Both the position numbers and the translations under genes were made by a program. This document shows positions 52,134 through 61,943 of a stretch of 64,000 nt of DNA, in pieces. The notes under the pieces were generated by a model. It had not been told where the DNA came from and did no database searches. It was given only the letters and a program-made list of their open reading frames with translations. The DNA lies in the NCBI RefSeq assembly GCF_000313565.1, contig NZ_HE578924.1:108572-172571 (forward strand). Reading direction: 5' to 3'. Origin of the DNA: Dielma fastidiosa (GTDB taxonomy: Bacteria > Bacillota_I > Bacilli_A > Erysipelotrichales > Erysipelotrichaceae). How positions within the stretch are numbered: the first letter of the stretch is position 1; each line of letters begins with the position of its first letter.

Positions 52134-53569
52134 AAGCGATTCCCTTTTTCAAGCATGTCTCGCAGCTCGGGAATACGCTGTTCAAAAGCAGAGAAATCAA
52201 TCATCTTCCATTCCCAGTTTGGTGAACCAATGGTACCGGGTGTATTCATACGTGCCGCATCATCAAGCTTTAGAATATCCTGCATCGCAATGATGGCAGT
52301 GTCCGCAGCATCGCAGAATGTATATTCAAGCAGCCGATCAAGCATAGAAGCATGCCGATATTTTCTTAGTGACCAGCGGCAGCGCAGCTTAAAGCGCCAG
52401 TTTTGATCCTCATACCATGAACACAGTGTCTGATTATCATGGGTACCTGGATAAACAATCATATTTGTTTGTGCATTGTGATCCTCATGCCAAGGATCAA
52501 AGGTAAACTCAATAACCTTCATGCCAGGAAAATGGTAGTGGTCACGCAGAATCAGCACTTCTTTACGCAAATCGCCCAGATCCTCGGCAATAATATGAAA
52601 GTTTGGCAGAGTTTTCAGTAAATGATCAAATAATTCATAGCCTGGTGCTTCTATCCATTCGCCAACAACAGCGGTCGGACAGTCCGCAGGGATTTTCCAA
52701 TACGTATCAAAAGCCCTAAAATGATCGATACGCACAATATCAAACAGGCTGAGATTATAAGCAATTCGCTTTTCCCAGAATTTAAAATCATGAGCTTTCA
52801 GATAGTCCCAGTCATAGATAGGATTTCCCCACCGCTGTCCCGTCTTGGAAAAATAATCAGGCGGTACGCCGGCAATAAACAATGGATGGCCGTCATCATC
52901 AAGCAAAAAGCTGTCTTGATGACTCCACACATCCTCACTGTCAAGACCCACATAAATTGGAATATCACCGATACATTGAATCCCCTGTTTGTTGGCATAA
53001 GCCTTAACGCTCATCCATTGCTGATACAGCTTGTATTGCGCAAACATCTCCAGACGGATATCCTCTTTAAACGGTTCTAAGTCAAATTCATGATTTTTGA
53101 TCCAATTTTTCTGCTTGCTTGGCCAATCAATCCAAAGCTTATCATCATTGTGTTTTTTCAATGCTTTGAATACCGCGTAATTATGCACCCACGCATTTTT
53201 AATAAACTCACGATATCCATCATCCGGCTCAAAGTTCTGATATGCCTCATAGATATACGGTTCCTTAAAAGCTCGCACTGCCGCGTAATCAACACGATCA
53301 GCCTGCGCATTGTATTCCTTAAAACCAGCTATCAGACCTTCTGCTTTTAAAGAATCCAGTGACAAATAGAGATCATCAATGGCAAATGATGAATAAGGCT
53401 GATAGGGCGAATTACCATAGCCGAGCGGATTCAGCGGCAAAAACTGCCAGCACTGCATTCCACATGCCTTTAAATCATCTATAAATTGATAACATGCCGG
53501 TCCAAAATCGCCTACACCCGTTTTACTTGGCAATGATGAAACGGCAAGCAATATTCCTGCTTTTCTCAT
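52130..53569 (-). CDS. malQ: 4-alpha-glucanotransferase (amylomaltase)
   Basis: 479-residue GH77 enzyme that transfers alpha-1,4-glucan segments. Catalytic residues lie in VRIDHFRAF (Asp nucleophile), IAEDLG (Glu acid/base) and PGTHDNQT (Asp). N-terminal LPSKTGVGDFG and YGNSPYQPYSSFA are typical. It complements glgP, transcribed toward it from the other side. Downstream it overlaps the broken GGDEF gene. Confidence 0.95.
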   Translation of the reverse strand: MRKAGILLAVSSLPSKTGVGDFGPACYQFIDDLKACGMQCWQFLPLNPLGYGNSPYQPYSSFAIDDLYLSLDSLKAEGLIAGFKEYNAQADRVDYAAVRAFKEPYIYEAYQNFEPDDGYREFIKNAWVHNYAVFKALKKHNDDKLWIDWPSKQKNWIKNHEFDLEPFKEDIRLEMFAQYKLYQQWMSVKAYANKQGIQCIGDIPIYVGLDSEDVWSHQDSFLLDDDGHPLFIAGVPPDYFSKTGQRWGNPIYDWDYLKAHDFKFWEKRIAYNLSLFDIVRIDHFRAFDTYWKIPADCPTAVVGEWIEAPGYELFDHLLKTLPNFHIIAEDLGDLRKEVLILRDHYHFPGMKVIEFTFDPWHEDHNAQTNMIVYPGTHDNQTLCSWYEDQNWRFKLRCRWSLRKYRHASMLDRLLEYTFCDAADTAIIAMQDILKLDDAARMNTPGTIGSPNWEWKMIDFSAFEQRIPELRDMLEKGNRL

Positions 53570-53728
53570 AAAATCCCCTGCTTCCTTATGATATTATATG
53601 ATTAATTATACAAAAAAGCTGAACTTTTTACTATTAAATTAAGTGAATTTAAGCAAAGTATTCATTCAAAATCTAATTCTTATTAAGTCAAGATAATTTC
53701 AATGATTGTCATTTAATACGCTAAAATA

Positions 53729-53754
53729 AAGATCTGCCCAAAAGCAGACCTTTT
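53729..53754 (-). terminator. Terminator of HAD/fructose-PTS cluster
   Basis: AAAGGTCTGC pairs with GCAGATCTTT with T-rich end on the minus strand, one base after the HAD stop. Confidence 0.8.
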
Positions 53755-54555
53755 TCATATAAGAAAGTATTGATATAAAAATTCACCGACACCATCATGA
53801 TTATTATCATATTCTGTGCAGCAGTCAGCACTGGCTTTGATTTGCTCATTGCCGTTAAGCATCGCCACGCCAATACCACACTCCAATAATAAATCTAAAT
53901 CATTCATTTCATCACCAAATGCCATTACCTCACGCAAGGAACAGCCCTCATGTTCACAGATTTGTCGGACAGCGTTACATTTTGAGTTTTCGATGCTGAC
54001 GATTTCCAGACAAAACGGCAGTGTCTGCATCACCCGCAAATCAGTAAACGATTGAAGTGAATCGATAACCGCTTTGCTTGTTGACGGCTCGCATAATACA
54101 AGCAGTTTTTCGTAATTATTAATGATTGGCTGCACTTGAATATCATATGTTGACTGATTTATAGAGATGATGTATTTACCATAATCATCCAGCCTGTGCA
54201 GGTATGCCTTCTGCTTCATCATATCATAAAGATAATAATTAATATTGTAAGGCAGACAAAAAGTGATAATCGCATTCAGCTGTTCAGCGCTTAATAGATG
54301 CTGGCGGAAACAAACTGCCTCTTTGAGCGAATAGATCTGGGCGCCATTCATGCCGATAATTACATCAATCTGATTGACCAGCTGCCATGATTTCAACAGT
54401 TTCAGCACGATATCAACACTGCGCCCGGTTGCTAAACCGATATGCAGACCTTTTTGCTTTAGAGCCTTGATTGCCAATAAGCCTTTACTGCCCGGCTGCT
54501 TATGCTGATCCAACAGCGTCCCGTCAAGATCAATGAATATCCATCTTATCTTCAT
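53755..54555 (-). CDS. Cof-type HAD phosphatase
   Basis: 266-residue HAD IIB phosphatase. Motif I IDLDGTLLD (nucleophile Asp), motif II ATGRS, motif III Lys region and motif IV FGDEMNDLDLL are all visible. Members dephosphorylate sugar phosphates and similar metabolites. It is the last gene of the fructose-PTS cluster, overlapping the transaldolase-family stop, so it may remove a dead-end phosphate from that pathway. Confidence 0.9.
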   Translation of the reverse strand: MKIRWIFIDLDGTLLDQHKQPGSKGLLAIKALKQKGLHIGLATGRSVDIVLKLLKSWQLVNQIDVIIGMNGAQIYSLKEAVCFRQHLLSAEQLNAIITFCLPYNINYYLYDMMKQKAYLHRLDDYGKYIISINQSTYDIQVQPIINNYEKLLVLCEPSTSKAVIDSLQSFTDLRVMQTLPFCLEIVSIENSKCNAVRQICEHEGCSLREVMAFGDEMNDLDLLLECGIGVAMLNGNEQIKASADCCTEYDNNHDGVGEFLYQYFLI

Positions 54556-55592
54556 TGATAAGATCTGATTTTATCCAATGCCTTTAACCAGGCATCTTCA
54601 AAGCTGCTTCTGAACAAGACTACCGGACCAAAATCTTCATATTCAGATGGTTTGATAGCTTCCACAAAATAAGCCTTTCTAAAATCAGGCAGCTTCGTGC
54701 ATAACTCATCGACCACACGATCCGGCGTCGGCATAAAGAAGCGCTGCACAACCATTGGATTCTCGGCAATCAGCTTATCGGCTGTCCCCTGCCAATTAAT
54801 CGTGATATTCGCATCCGCGCCCACCATTTCCGTGAAATGATGCAAACCGCGAGCACCGCCGCCGATAAAACCAACTTCCTTATTTTTCTGGCGGCAGAGC
54901 CAGTAAGTTTTCTTAGCCGCACAGATTCCCGCGTGCCACAGTGTGTCCGCTGATATCTCAATCTTTTCTGTTTCGACAACCTTTTTTAAATACTCATCAA
55001 GAATACCGGTGATGTGTGAATAATAAATCGGCGCCTTGTTTTTCATGCCATGGGTTGCTCGTTCATATACCTCACAGACATCCAATGCCTGACGGACAGA
55101 CATAACCTCAGTCGCATTGATCGGTACACCCTGCGCGACCAATACCTCAATGGCCTTTAAGCCTTCCTCAGTAACCGGTACCTTAGCCATAATATTAGGG
55201 CCTGCCTGACGATTAAACAGTGCGTGCGCGATAATCGTATCCGCATCCTCATGGAAAGGATCGCCTTGAATACTCACATAACCGCAGCGGCCCTGACTGG
55301 CCTCATATTGATCTAGAAAGACAGCCGCAATATCTTTAACTAAATCACGCTGAATCTTGATTAGAATTTCATTGGCATCGGATTCCTCACCAACATATTT
55401 TTTAATCAAGGCTTCAACCTTTTCCTGCATATCCGGATGATTCATCATCTTATAGACATATGATGGATTCTGAGTACAGCCCACCGCTCCTTCATCAATC
55501 GCCCAATGCGCTTCTTTTTCAGTCACATTATTGATCCAGAAGCGGGTTTCACTCTGTTCCTTTACACGCTGAAAATAATGTTTTTCACTCAT
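54552..55592 (-). CDS. Transaldolase-family protein
   Basis: 346-residue TIM barrel. The Schiff-base Lys is in NIMAKVPVTEEGL, after GYVSIQGDP; GCTQNPSYVY is the N-terminal signature variant. It is longer than the ~215-residue fructose-6-phosphate-aldolase-like forms and resembles the larger uncharacterised transaldolase-like group. It lies in a PTS operon next to a class II aldolase, so a second aldol step in the same pathway is likely. Four-base overlap with the racemase-family gene. Confidence 0.85.
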   Translation of the reverse strand: MSEKHYFQRVKEQSETRFWINNVTEKEAHWAIDEGAVGCTQNPSYVYKMMNHPDMQEKVEALIKKYVGEESDANEILIKIQRDLVKDIAAVFLDQYEASQGRCGYVSIQGDPFHEDADTIIAHALFNRQAGPNIMAKVPVTEEGLKAIEVLVAQGVPINATEVMSVRQALDVCEVYERATHGMKNKAPIYYSHITGILDEYLKKVVETEKIEISADTLWHAGICAAKKTYWLCRQKNKEVGFIGGGARGLHHFTEMVGADANITINWQGTADKLIAENPMVVQRFFMPTPDRVVDELCTKLPDFRKAYFVEAIKPSEYEDFGPVVLFRSSFEDAWLKALDKIRSYQ

Positions 55593-56251
55593 TTTATTTC
55601 TCCTTCCAGCATTTGCTTAATTCGCTCAATTGCCAATCGCGGACTGGTCAGCACTGGCTTGGCTATCCCGTCAAGATAAGGCAGCAAGGAAGTCATTGAT
55701 CCCTGTGCCAATACCACGACATCATTCTCTTCTGCGGCTTTTTGAATCTGTGCTAAAACAAGCTGATTGTGCTTTTCCACATTTTTCTCTTTCATTAAAA
55801 TGTCCAAAGCGCCATCTACCAAATATTCCCTTACTTCCACATTCTTACCCGCAGTCTCAGCCTTGGTTTTCACAAGATTACAGCTTGGCAGCATCGTTGA
55901 TGCCACAGTGGCGATGACACCGATTTTTGTACCTAGGGATACCGCTTTTTCAGCCATCGCTTCATCAATTTTTAAAGTCATCCTTGATGTGCACCGCTTC
56001 GCAAGATCAAAGGCTTCACCCACCGAGGAGCATTGATTGAAAATTAAATCCGGTGCCAGTTTATCAGCAATCTGCACATACTGACACATGCGGCTGATAA
56101 TAGCAGGCGTCAGACCGCCATTCTTCTTCACCTCATCAAGCAGACTGTCATCAATGATATTTACTAATTCCACATCCGGTATGATTTCTGCGCACAATGC
56201 TTTTAATTCATTCAGTGATACCGGACTTGTATGAATCATTACTACTTTCAT
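55589..56251 (-). CDS. Asp/Glu/hydantoin racemase-superfamily protein
   Basis: 220 residues. It shows NQCSSVGEA with the first catalytic Cys and VVLAQGSMTSLLP at the second catalytic position, where a Ser-Met replaces the usual Cys. That LAQ-x-SM form is common in an uncharacterised subgroup, so racemase activity on amino acids should not be assumed. The gene sits between two sugar aldolase genes with four-base overlaps, implying a sugar-related isomerase or epimerase step. Confidence 0.8.
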   Translation of the reverse strand: MKVVMIHTSPVSLNELKALCAEIIPDVELVNIIDDSLLDEVKKNGGLTPAIISRMCQYVQIADKLAPDLIFNQCSSVGEAFDLAKRCTSRMTLKIDEAMAEKAVSLGTKIGVIATVASTMLPSCNLVKTKAETAGKNVEVREYLVDGALDILMKEKNVEKHNQLVLAQIQKAAEENDVVVLAQGSMTSLLPYLDGIAKPVLTSPRLAIERIKQMLEGEIK

Positions 56252-57135
56252 GCCTCTTCACCCCGCCTTAAATTCTCATAATATAGATAAGCCTTATCGA
56301 TGCAGCCAAAAACATTCATCTTATGGGCGACTACCGCTTTGGCAGCTGCCATTGCTTTTGGCATAGTAATAGCAAATTTAAAATCTTTTGTTTCTGTGAT
56401 AATACGGTTTAATTCATATGAATACGCTGCCTTATATTCACTGGCAACATTAATTTTCTGAATACCGATCTTGGATGCCTGACGCACCTGTTCATCATCT
56501 TGACCAGAACCGCCATGCAGCACCAATGGGATATCGCTGACCGCCCTGATGCGCTTAAGCAGATCAAGCTGTAATACTGGTTTAAAGCCTTCTGGATATA
56601 AACCATGAGACGTACCAATGGCAATGGCCAGTGTATCGACGCCGGTTTTTGCGACATAGTCCACAACCTCTTCCGGCTGAGTATAGACAATATCCGCGCC
56701 GCCTTCATCACTATTGCCGGTATTGCCGATCGTACCAAGCTCACCCTCGACAGATACATTGATGCAATGCGCAATTTTCGCAATCGCTTTAGTCTGAGCC
56801 ACGTTTTCCTCATAAGGCAGATGTGAGCCATCAAACATTACTGATGTAAAACCGGCCTGTATGGCGCGAAGACAATCCTGCAATGAGCGGCCATGATCCA
56901 GATGCAGACAGTAGGGTACTTGTGAGTTCATCAATTTCTCCCGCACATACTGATAGTATTCCTTTTCACAGAAGTCCAGTTCATTGGCAGCTACCGCAAT
57001 AATCGTCGGTGCCTGCAGTTCTTCCGCCGTTTCAAAAACACATTTGAAATTTGAGACCTCGGTAACATTAAAGGCACCAATCGTAAAATGATGTTTTGAA
57101 GCAACTTTTAATAATTCTTTCATTGTGATAAGCAT
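56248..57135 (-). CDS. Class II ketose-bisphosphate aldolase (second copy)
   Basis: 295-residue zinc aldolase of the Fba/KbaY type. HLDHGRSLQDC, FDGSHLPYEEN, EGELGTIGN, TSHGLYP and LVLHGGSG supply zinc and phosphate sites. Only moderately similar to the aldolase at 28793. A stem-loop at 57164-57186 (GGCTGCC/GGCAGCC) lies in the gap before it, possibly setting relative expression. Substrate unknown. Confidence 0.92.
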   Translation of the reverse strand: MLITMKELLKVASKHHFTIGAFNVTEVSNFKCVFETAEELQAPTIIAVAANELDFCEKEYYQYVREKLMNSQVPYCLHLDHGRSLQDCLRAIQAGFTSVMFDGSHLPYEENVAQTKAIAKIAHCINVSVEGELGTIGNTGNSDEGGADIVYTQPEEVVDYVAKTGVDTLAIAIGTSHGLYPEGFKPVLQLDLLKRIRAVSDIPLVLHGGSGQDDEQVRQASKIGIQKINVASEYKAAYSYELNRIITETKDFKFAITMPKAMAAAKAVVAHKMNVFGCIDKAYLYYENLRRGEEA

Positions 57136-57192
57136 GATTATTTCCTTTCTGCTTTAATAAAGCGGCTGCCTTTTTTCAGGCAGCCATGTCAA

Positions 57193-58290
57193 TTAGAATT
57201 CAATATTTACATCTGCCGCTTCCTGATTTTCATTTGGATCATAATCACTGCCATTGATTACCTGTTCCTCACTCAGACGGCGTTTTAATAAGAATAATAC
57301 GGTTCCCATAATCAGACTGCCTAAAACTAATGCGATGACAAATTTATCAGCATGAGTAAAGGAAGGAATAACAAACCAGCCGCCATGGGCTACCGGTGAC
57401 TGTACATCCCACATCATACATAAGCCGCCGGCAATTGAACCGCCGATGACTGATGAAACAACAACCCGCCATAAATCATTCATTGCCAATGGAATGACAC
57501 ATTCCGTAATCATACAGATGCCCATTGGACCGCATGCTTTTAGGTTTTCTTTTTCATCATTCGTCCAAATTGGTTTATGGAAAATTTTAGATAATGCCCA
57601 GGCAACCAATACGCCCATCGGCGGTATCATACAGGCAACCATGTGACATGCCTTTGGCTGTAAGATGCCGTCCGCCAGCATACCGGTTGTATATAATGAA
57701 ACGGTCTTATTCACTGGACCGCCGAAGTCAAACGCGCTGCCGGCTGACATAACAGCACCGTAAACAAACTTAGAGCCGGAAGATAAACTGGCAATGAAAT
57801 CGGTAAATGCCTTCATGAATGCCGCAATTGGTACACCTAAAACAGTAAACATCACAACCCCTGAAATCAATGACGCAAAGAATGGAATAATCAGTATCGG
57901 CATTAAGCCCTGCATCGTTTTTGGCAGCTTGATATGCTTTTTCATCAAATTAACGAGCCAGCCAACAAAGAATGCACCCAAAATACCGCCAAGGAAACCT
58001 GCCTTTACCTCAGCACTGACCAAACCTACAACTAAGCCCGGCGCAATACCTGGACGATCAGCGATTGAATAGGCGATGGCAGCTGCGATAACGGGTATGA
58101 TCATCGTACCCATTGCCATATTACCGGCTTTATAAATAAAATAAATGAACGTACCCGTTTGATCCGCGATATTAGGACCGCCTAGAATTACCCCTAATGC
58201 CTGACATAAGCCCGCGCCGACAACAACCGGAACCATAAAGGATATACCGGTCATCACATGACGTTTAATCTCCTTAAAATTCATTTTCAT
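57193..58290 (-). CDS. PTS EIIC, fructose family
   Basis: 365-residue membrane permease subunit. Fructose-type motifs are HVMTGISFMVPVVVGAG, FLGGILGAFFVGW, and FDFGGPVNKT. It is separate from EIIB and EIIA, as in 2-O-a-mannosyl-glycerate-like or FrwC-type systems. Start 58290 is chosen because AGGAG precedes it; the upstream ATG overlaps this site. Confidence 0.93.
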   Translation of the reverse strand: MKMNFKEIKRHVMTGISFMVPVVVGAGLCQALGVILGGPNIADQTGTFIYFIYKAGNMAMGTMIIPVIAAAIAYSIADRPGIAPGLVVGLVSAEVKAGFLGGILGAFFVGWLVNLMKKHIKLPKTMQGLMPILIIPFFASLISGVVMFTVLGVPIAAFMKAFTDFIASLSSGSKFVYGAVMSAGSAFDFGGPVNKTVSLYTTGMLADGILQPKACHMVACMIPPMGVLVAWALSKIFHKPIWTNDEKENLKACGPMGICMITECVIPLAMNDLWRVVVSSVIGGSIAGGLCMMWDVQSPVAHGGWFVIPSFTHADKFVIALVLGSLIMGTVLFLLKRRLSEEQVINGSDYDPNENQEAADVNIEF

Positions 58291-58301
58291 ATTGTTTCTC
58301 C

Positions 58302-58619
58302 TCATTTTCTCGAATTTAATTTAGCTTCGATTTTCTTTAAAAAACCCACTGTATTCCGCATCACATCTTCAGTACGGCAGCGTACGATCGGCTTACCCGC
58401 GAAACGGTTTTCACCTGATATCTTCACATCCACCGCCAGAATTACCACATCCGCTTCCGCAATCTGCTGGGCGGTTAATTCATCCTCAACGCCAATCGTT
58501 CCCTGTGTTTCAATATGGCATGGGAATCCGCATTCCTTCGCTGCCTCAACAATTTTCTGCTTGGTGATGTAAGTATGGGCAATACCGGTCGGACATGCCG
58601 TTATACCAACGATTCTCAT
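58302..58619 (-). CDS. PTS EIIB, fructose family
   Basis: 105 residues with phosphorylated Cys in TACPTGIAHT (about residue 9) and the KVETQG-type IETQGTIG motif. Overlaps the EIIA gene by four bases. Confidence 0.93.
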   Translation of the reverse strand: MRIVGITACPTGIAHTYITKQKIVEAAKECGFPCHIETQGTIGVEDELTAQQIAEADVVILAVDVKISGENRFAGKPIVRCRTEDVMRNTVGFLKKIEAKLNSRK

Positions 58620-59086
58620 TCTTTCCCTCCTTTCTGCTCGAAGAGCTCAATAATTTCTTGCTTATCCTCACTGACGAAAATCTGTTCAATCACATCACGC
58701 TGACACAATGAAGTTGCCACATTTGACAAAAGCTTCATATGAACAGTCTTATCCACTGACTTAATCGCCAGCATGATAATTAACCGAACTGGTTTATCAT
58801 CAATTGAACGCCACTCTAGATCATGGTCACTGCGGCCAATGGCTACCGCGGTATGCAGCACCGAATCAGATTTGCCATGCGGTATCGCAATACCATCACC
58901 GATTCCCGTAATCCCTTCTCCTTCACGATAATACACATCCTTTAAAAATTGCTCCTTGGATGACAGAACCGAATCCTTAAACAGCAGATCAACCATTTCA
59001 TCCAATACTTCATCCTTCGTTTGACCTTTAAGATGCAGGTCAATGCGCTGTTCATTTAAAACTGAACGAATACTAAGCTCTTCCAT
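58616..59086 (-). CDS. PTS EIIA, fructose/mannitol family
   Basis: 156-residue PTS_EIIA_2 domain with phosphorylated His in AIPHGKSD (about residue 70) and preceding REGEGITGIGDGIA. Follows the PRD regulator by 15 bases. Confidence 0.93.
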   Translation of the reverse strand: MEELSIRSVLNEQRIDLHLKGQTKDEVLDEMVDLLFKDSVLSSKEQFLKDVYYREGEGITGIGDGIAIPHGKSDSVLHTAVAIGRSDHDLEWRSIDDKPVRLIIMLAIKSVDKTVHMKLLSNVATSLCQRDVIEQIFVSEDKQEIIELFEQKGGKE

Positions 59087-59101
59087 GCTTTCCCTCCCTG
59101 G

Positions 59102-60622
59102 TTACCTATTCTCTAGTACCGATTTCACATTCTTTATGTCATTTTCATTAAATAATACGGAAACAAATGCCAGCGGAATATGCAGCTTATAATCCGCGAT
59201 ATTTACCGTTGATACGATCAGATCAATCTTCTCCGGCAATTGATCCAGCGTATTTACCTTTGAAGCGGCAATCATATCTACCACCTCCCAAGTTGGAAAG
59301 GTCTTTTTGATCCTTGCCATCAGCAGATGCGAAGTTCCGATGCCGCTGGAACAGACAACGATTACCCGCAGTTTTTTAAGCTGTACAACCTCAAGTGAAC
59401 CTTGTATATATAAGGTCAGATAAGCCAGTTCATCTTCCGAGATATGATATTGCGGATAATAACGCTGAGTAATTTCACTGACGGCTTGAACTGTCTTGGC
59501 GAATAATTCCTGATAATCATTTTTTACTGCCGTAAGCAGCGGACAGCTGATCTCAATCTGGTATTTCTGTCTGCCAATCATTGAATGCAGATGCAGCAGT
59601 AAATAACGTTTTAAATAATTGTCGTTGACAATCTGCGGATCAGTCACTTGACTCATCGCGGCGATAATATCATGACAGTATTCTTTTACCTTTGAATTAA
59701 TGTTGGTAAATTCAATATCCTTATTGCTGATTGATGGCTCAATCCCATATCCGCTTGTATCCAAATGCTGATAAATATAATAGATTTCTGAATCCGGAAT
59801 CTCCAAATTCAAATGCAGCTTAATCTTGGTTGACATCTCAACAGCGATGCGGAACACATGCAAATCTACCTCATTGATGCCATTCGGCTTATGATCCAGC
59901 TGTTTACCGCTGCGGACGCGATTGATCAGAATCAGAATATGCGTCAGAATGTTGATATAATAAGGATCACCAATCACACTGTGCAGCTGATTCTCAGCTT
60001 CATGAATCAAATTCTCCACATATACCACAACCTGTTCACTGAATTGCTGAACCAGGATGGTACGAGTATCAGCATCAATGCGTTCTGAAGCACTGGTCTG
60101 CATAGTGGCTGTCCCTGAATGATATTTAATAATTGCGGTTGTCAGCGCCTTTCGGATATCAATTTCCCTGCCGTCAATGCCTGTTCCCAAACTGTTTCTA
60201 ATCAAGGTCAGATCATAACAGTGAATCCATTCCTCAATGTATTTCAAATCATTTTGAATGGAAGATCGTGAAACAAAGTAGTAATCTGAAAGTTTTTTAA
60301 TCGATGTCAGCTGGGGAGCGTTCTGAAGCAGATCTATTAAAATCTCATACCGACGCTGATCCAAGGGAAGTGAGCTGTCGGTCGCAAGCTTCAGCGTCAA
60401 TTGATTCCGCGTAGCCTGATCAAGATCAATCCGTACTCCAGCGCCGATCTTTGAATCAAATTCAATATTTTCATTCCGCAGTAAATTCCTTAACTCATCA
60501 AGTTCCCGATAGATGGTTTTCTTTGATACATTCAGCTGTCTGGCAATCTGTTCAGTCGTTTGGTAGTCATGGGATTCCAATAAGCTTTTCATGATACTTT
60601 TCTGTCTGTCACTTAATTTCAT
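59102..60622 (-). CDS. PRD-containing BglG/MtlR-type transcriptional activator
   Basis: 506 residues. HTH_11/Mga-like DNA-binding domains (about 1-150, TTEQIARQLNVSKKTIYREL) come first. Two PRDs (about 190-290 and 305-400) carry conserved histidines (IYYIYQHLDTSGYG; LHLHSM). A C-terminal EIIB-like domain (about 413-506) has Cys in VVCSSGIGTSHL. No C-terminal EIIA domain is present, unlike ManR/LevR-type long forms. It should activate the fructose-PTS operon when its PRDs are phosphorylated through that PTS. Confidence 0.92.
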   Translation of the reverse strand: MKLSDRQKSIMKSLLESHDYQTTEQIARQLNVSKKTIYRELDELRNLLRNENIEFDSKIGAGVRIDLDQATRNQLTLKLATDSSLPLDQRRYEILIDLLQNAPQLTSIKKLSDYYFVSRSSIQNDLKYIEEWIHCYDLTLIRNSLGTGIDGREIDIRKALTTAIIKYHSGTATMQTSASERIDADTRTILVQQFSEQVVVYVENLIHEAENQLHSVIGDPYYINILTHILILINRVRSGKQLDHKPNGINEVDLHVFRIAVEMSTKIKLHLNLEIPDSEIYYIYQHLDTSGYGIEPSISNKDIEFTNINSKVKEYCHDIIAAMSQVTDPQIVNDNYLKRYLLLHLHSMIGRQKYQIEISCPLLTAVKNDYQELFAKTVQAVSEITQRYYPQYHISEDELAYLTLYIQGSLEVVQLKKLRVIVVCSSGIGTSHLLMARIKKTFPTWEVVDMIAASKVNTLDQLPEKIDLIVSTVNIADYKLHIPLAFVSVLFNENDIKNVKSVLENR

Positions 60623-60816
60623 TTAATCACCTCCCAATAGGGTTTTACCTGGCTCGCTGAATGTCCTCTTTAGCCAATTTCATAATACCATTATCAATAT
60701 GAAAAAAGCGTACCAAGGCTTGTCCATAATATTGTAGACATTTTAACCAGCACCTACTGTAAAGCATCATACACTAAGACCCGCCTTTATAATATTTACA
60801 AATAATGTAAAGACAA

Positions 60817-60842
60817 AAAAACTCAGCGCTGCACTGAGTTAA
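60817..60842 (-). terminator. Terminator of TauE/SafE permease gene
   Basis: AACTCAG/CTGAGTT hairpin followed by seven Ts on the minus strand. Confidence 0.85.
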
Positions 60843-60865
60843 TTTATGATTCTGATGTTATTTAA

Positions 60866-61633
60866 TTAAAAGCCTTTTACGGCAATCATGGCAATTCCAA
60901 GCACTGCTAGCACCACGCCGGTAACGCGGTTCAATACCTTAGGATCAGCTTTATTGGCAAAGACCGCCGCGACTCTGGCGCCGATAAAGGTCGCAAGGAT
61001 ACAGGCAACCAGCGCTGTCAGATCAGGCAGGCCATCGATAACCATATGGGAAACGGCCCCGGTAAACGCGGTAAAAGCCATGATAAAGACACTGGTACCA
61101 ACCGCCGTTTTAAGTTCATAACCAAGAACACTGGTCAAGATCAGCAGCATCATCATACCGCCGCCGGCACCGATAAAGCCGCAGATAAAGCCTATCATGA
61201 TACCGCATAAGATGGATTGAATCGCTTTAGTTTTCGCATCCTTATTCGCCAGCTTCTCTTTCGTCGTCATGACTGGTCTGACAATAAATTTAACCCCTAA
61301 TAAAAAGGTCATAAAGACAGAAAAATTACCCATCGCCGTATTCGGAACTAAGGAAGCGATATAACTGCCGATAACCGTAAAAATTAAGACAGAGACAAGC
61401 ATGATTAAACCATTTTTAATATCCAGATTTTTATTCTTGCCATAAGTATACGCTGAGACCGCGGATGCCAGCACATCGGAAGCTAGCGCGATACCCACAG
61501 CTTCATAAGCAGGGAAATCAAGGAAGGTGATCAGCATCGGTGAAATTACCGCCGCCGCTGATAAGCCTGCCAGACCGGTACCAATACCAGCACCCAGACC
61601 GGCAATAATATATACAATCATTGCTGTTAACAT
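60866..61633 (-). CDS. TauE/SafE-family sulfite-exporter-like permease
   Basis: 255-residue membrane protein with about eight segments arranged as two repeats: GLGAGIGTGLAGLSAAAVISP near the N-terminus and GFICGFIGAGGGMMML in the second half. The family moves sulfite, sulfoacetate or other organic anions. No sulfur-metabolism gene adjoins it, so the cargo is unknown. GGAG site. Monocistronic. Confidence 0.9.
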   Translation of the reverse strand: MLTAMIVYIIAGLGAGIGTGLAGLSAAAVISPMLITFLDFPAYEAVGIALASDVLASAVSAYTYGKNKNLDIKNGLIMLVSVLIFTVIGSYIASLVPNTAMGNFSVFMTFLLGVKFIVRPVMTTKEKLANKDAKTKAIQSILCGIMIGFICGFIGAGGGMMMLLILTSVLGYELKTAVGTSVFIMAFTAFTGAVSHMVIDGLPDLTALVACILATFIGARVAAVFANKADPKVLNRVTGVVLAVLGIAMIAVKGF

Positions 61634-61943
61634 GAAATTTCTCCTTTTAAATATTAGTTCTTTTATGAACTATTATATGCTATTTGTGAGAAATTGCAAG
61701 CCTCAAAAAAAAACAGTTGAAGGAATGCTCATTGATAGAGAGCTTTCATCTGTTTGAAATCAACTTCACCGCATAAATTCCACAAAAGTAAAAATAATTG
61801 AAATAAAGGTGAAAAAGATAAAATCAATCCGGATATATTGTTGGCATATTCTGCTATTTCCGGTTCAACATCTCCAAATCAAAATAGCAGCAGTATCAGA
61901 AAGGTAACGTATTTTAGTTAGCCGCAAATTGATTGATTAACTT
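61634..61943. other. AT-rich intergenic region
   Basis: About 310 bases between the small ORF and the TauE/SafE gene, probably containing its promoter. I see no gene or clear structured RNA in it. Confidence 0.4.

Noticed and set aside
55589-56251. Loss of the second catalytic Cys as a defect in the racemase-family protein
   Set aside because: The LAQ-x-SM form looks typical of a subgroup, so it is treated as a family trait rather than inactivation.
57164-57186. GGCTGCC hairpin between EIIC and aldolase genes as a terminator
   Set aside because: There is no T-run after the stem, and the downstream genes form one operon; it may be a processing or attenuation hairpin at most.
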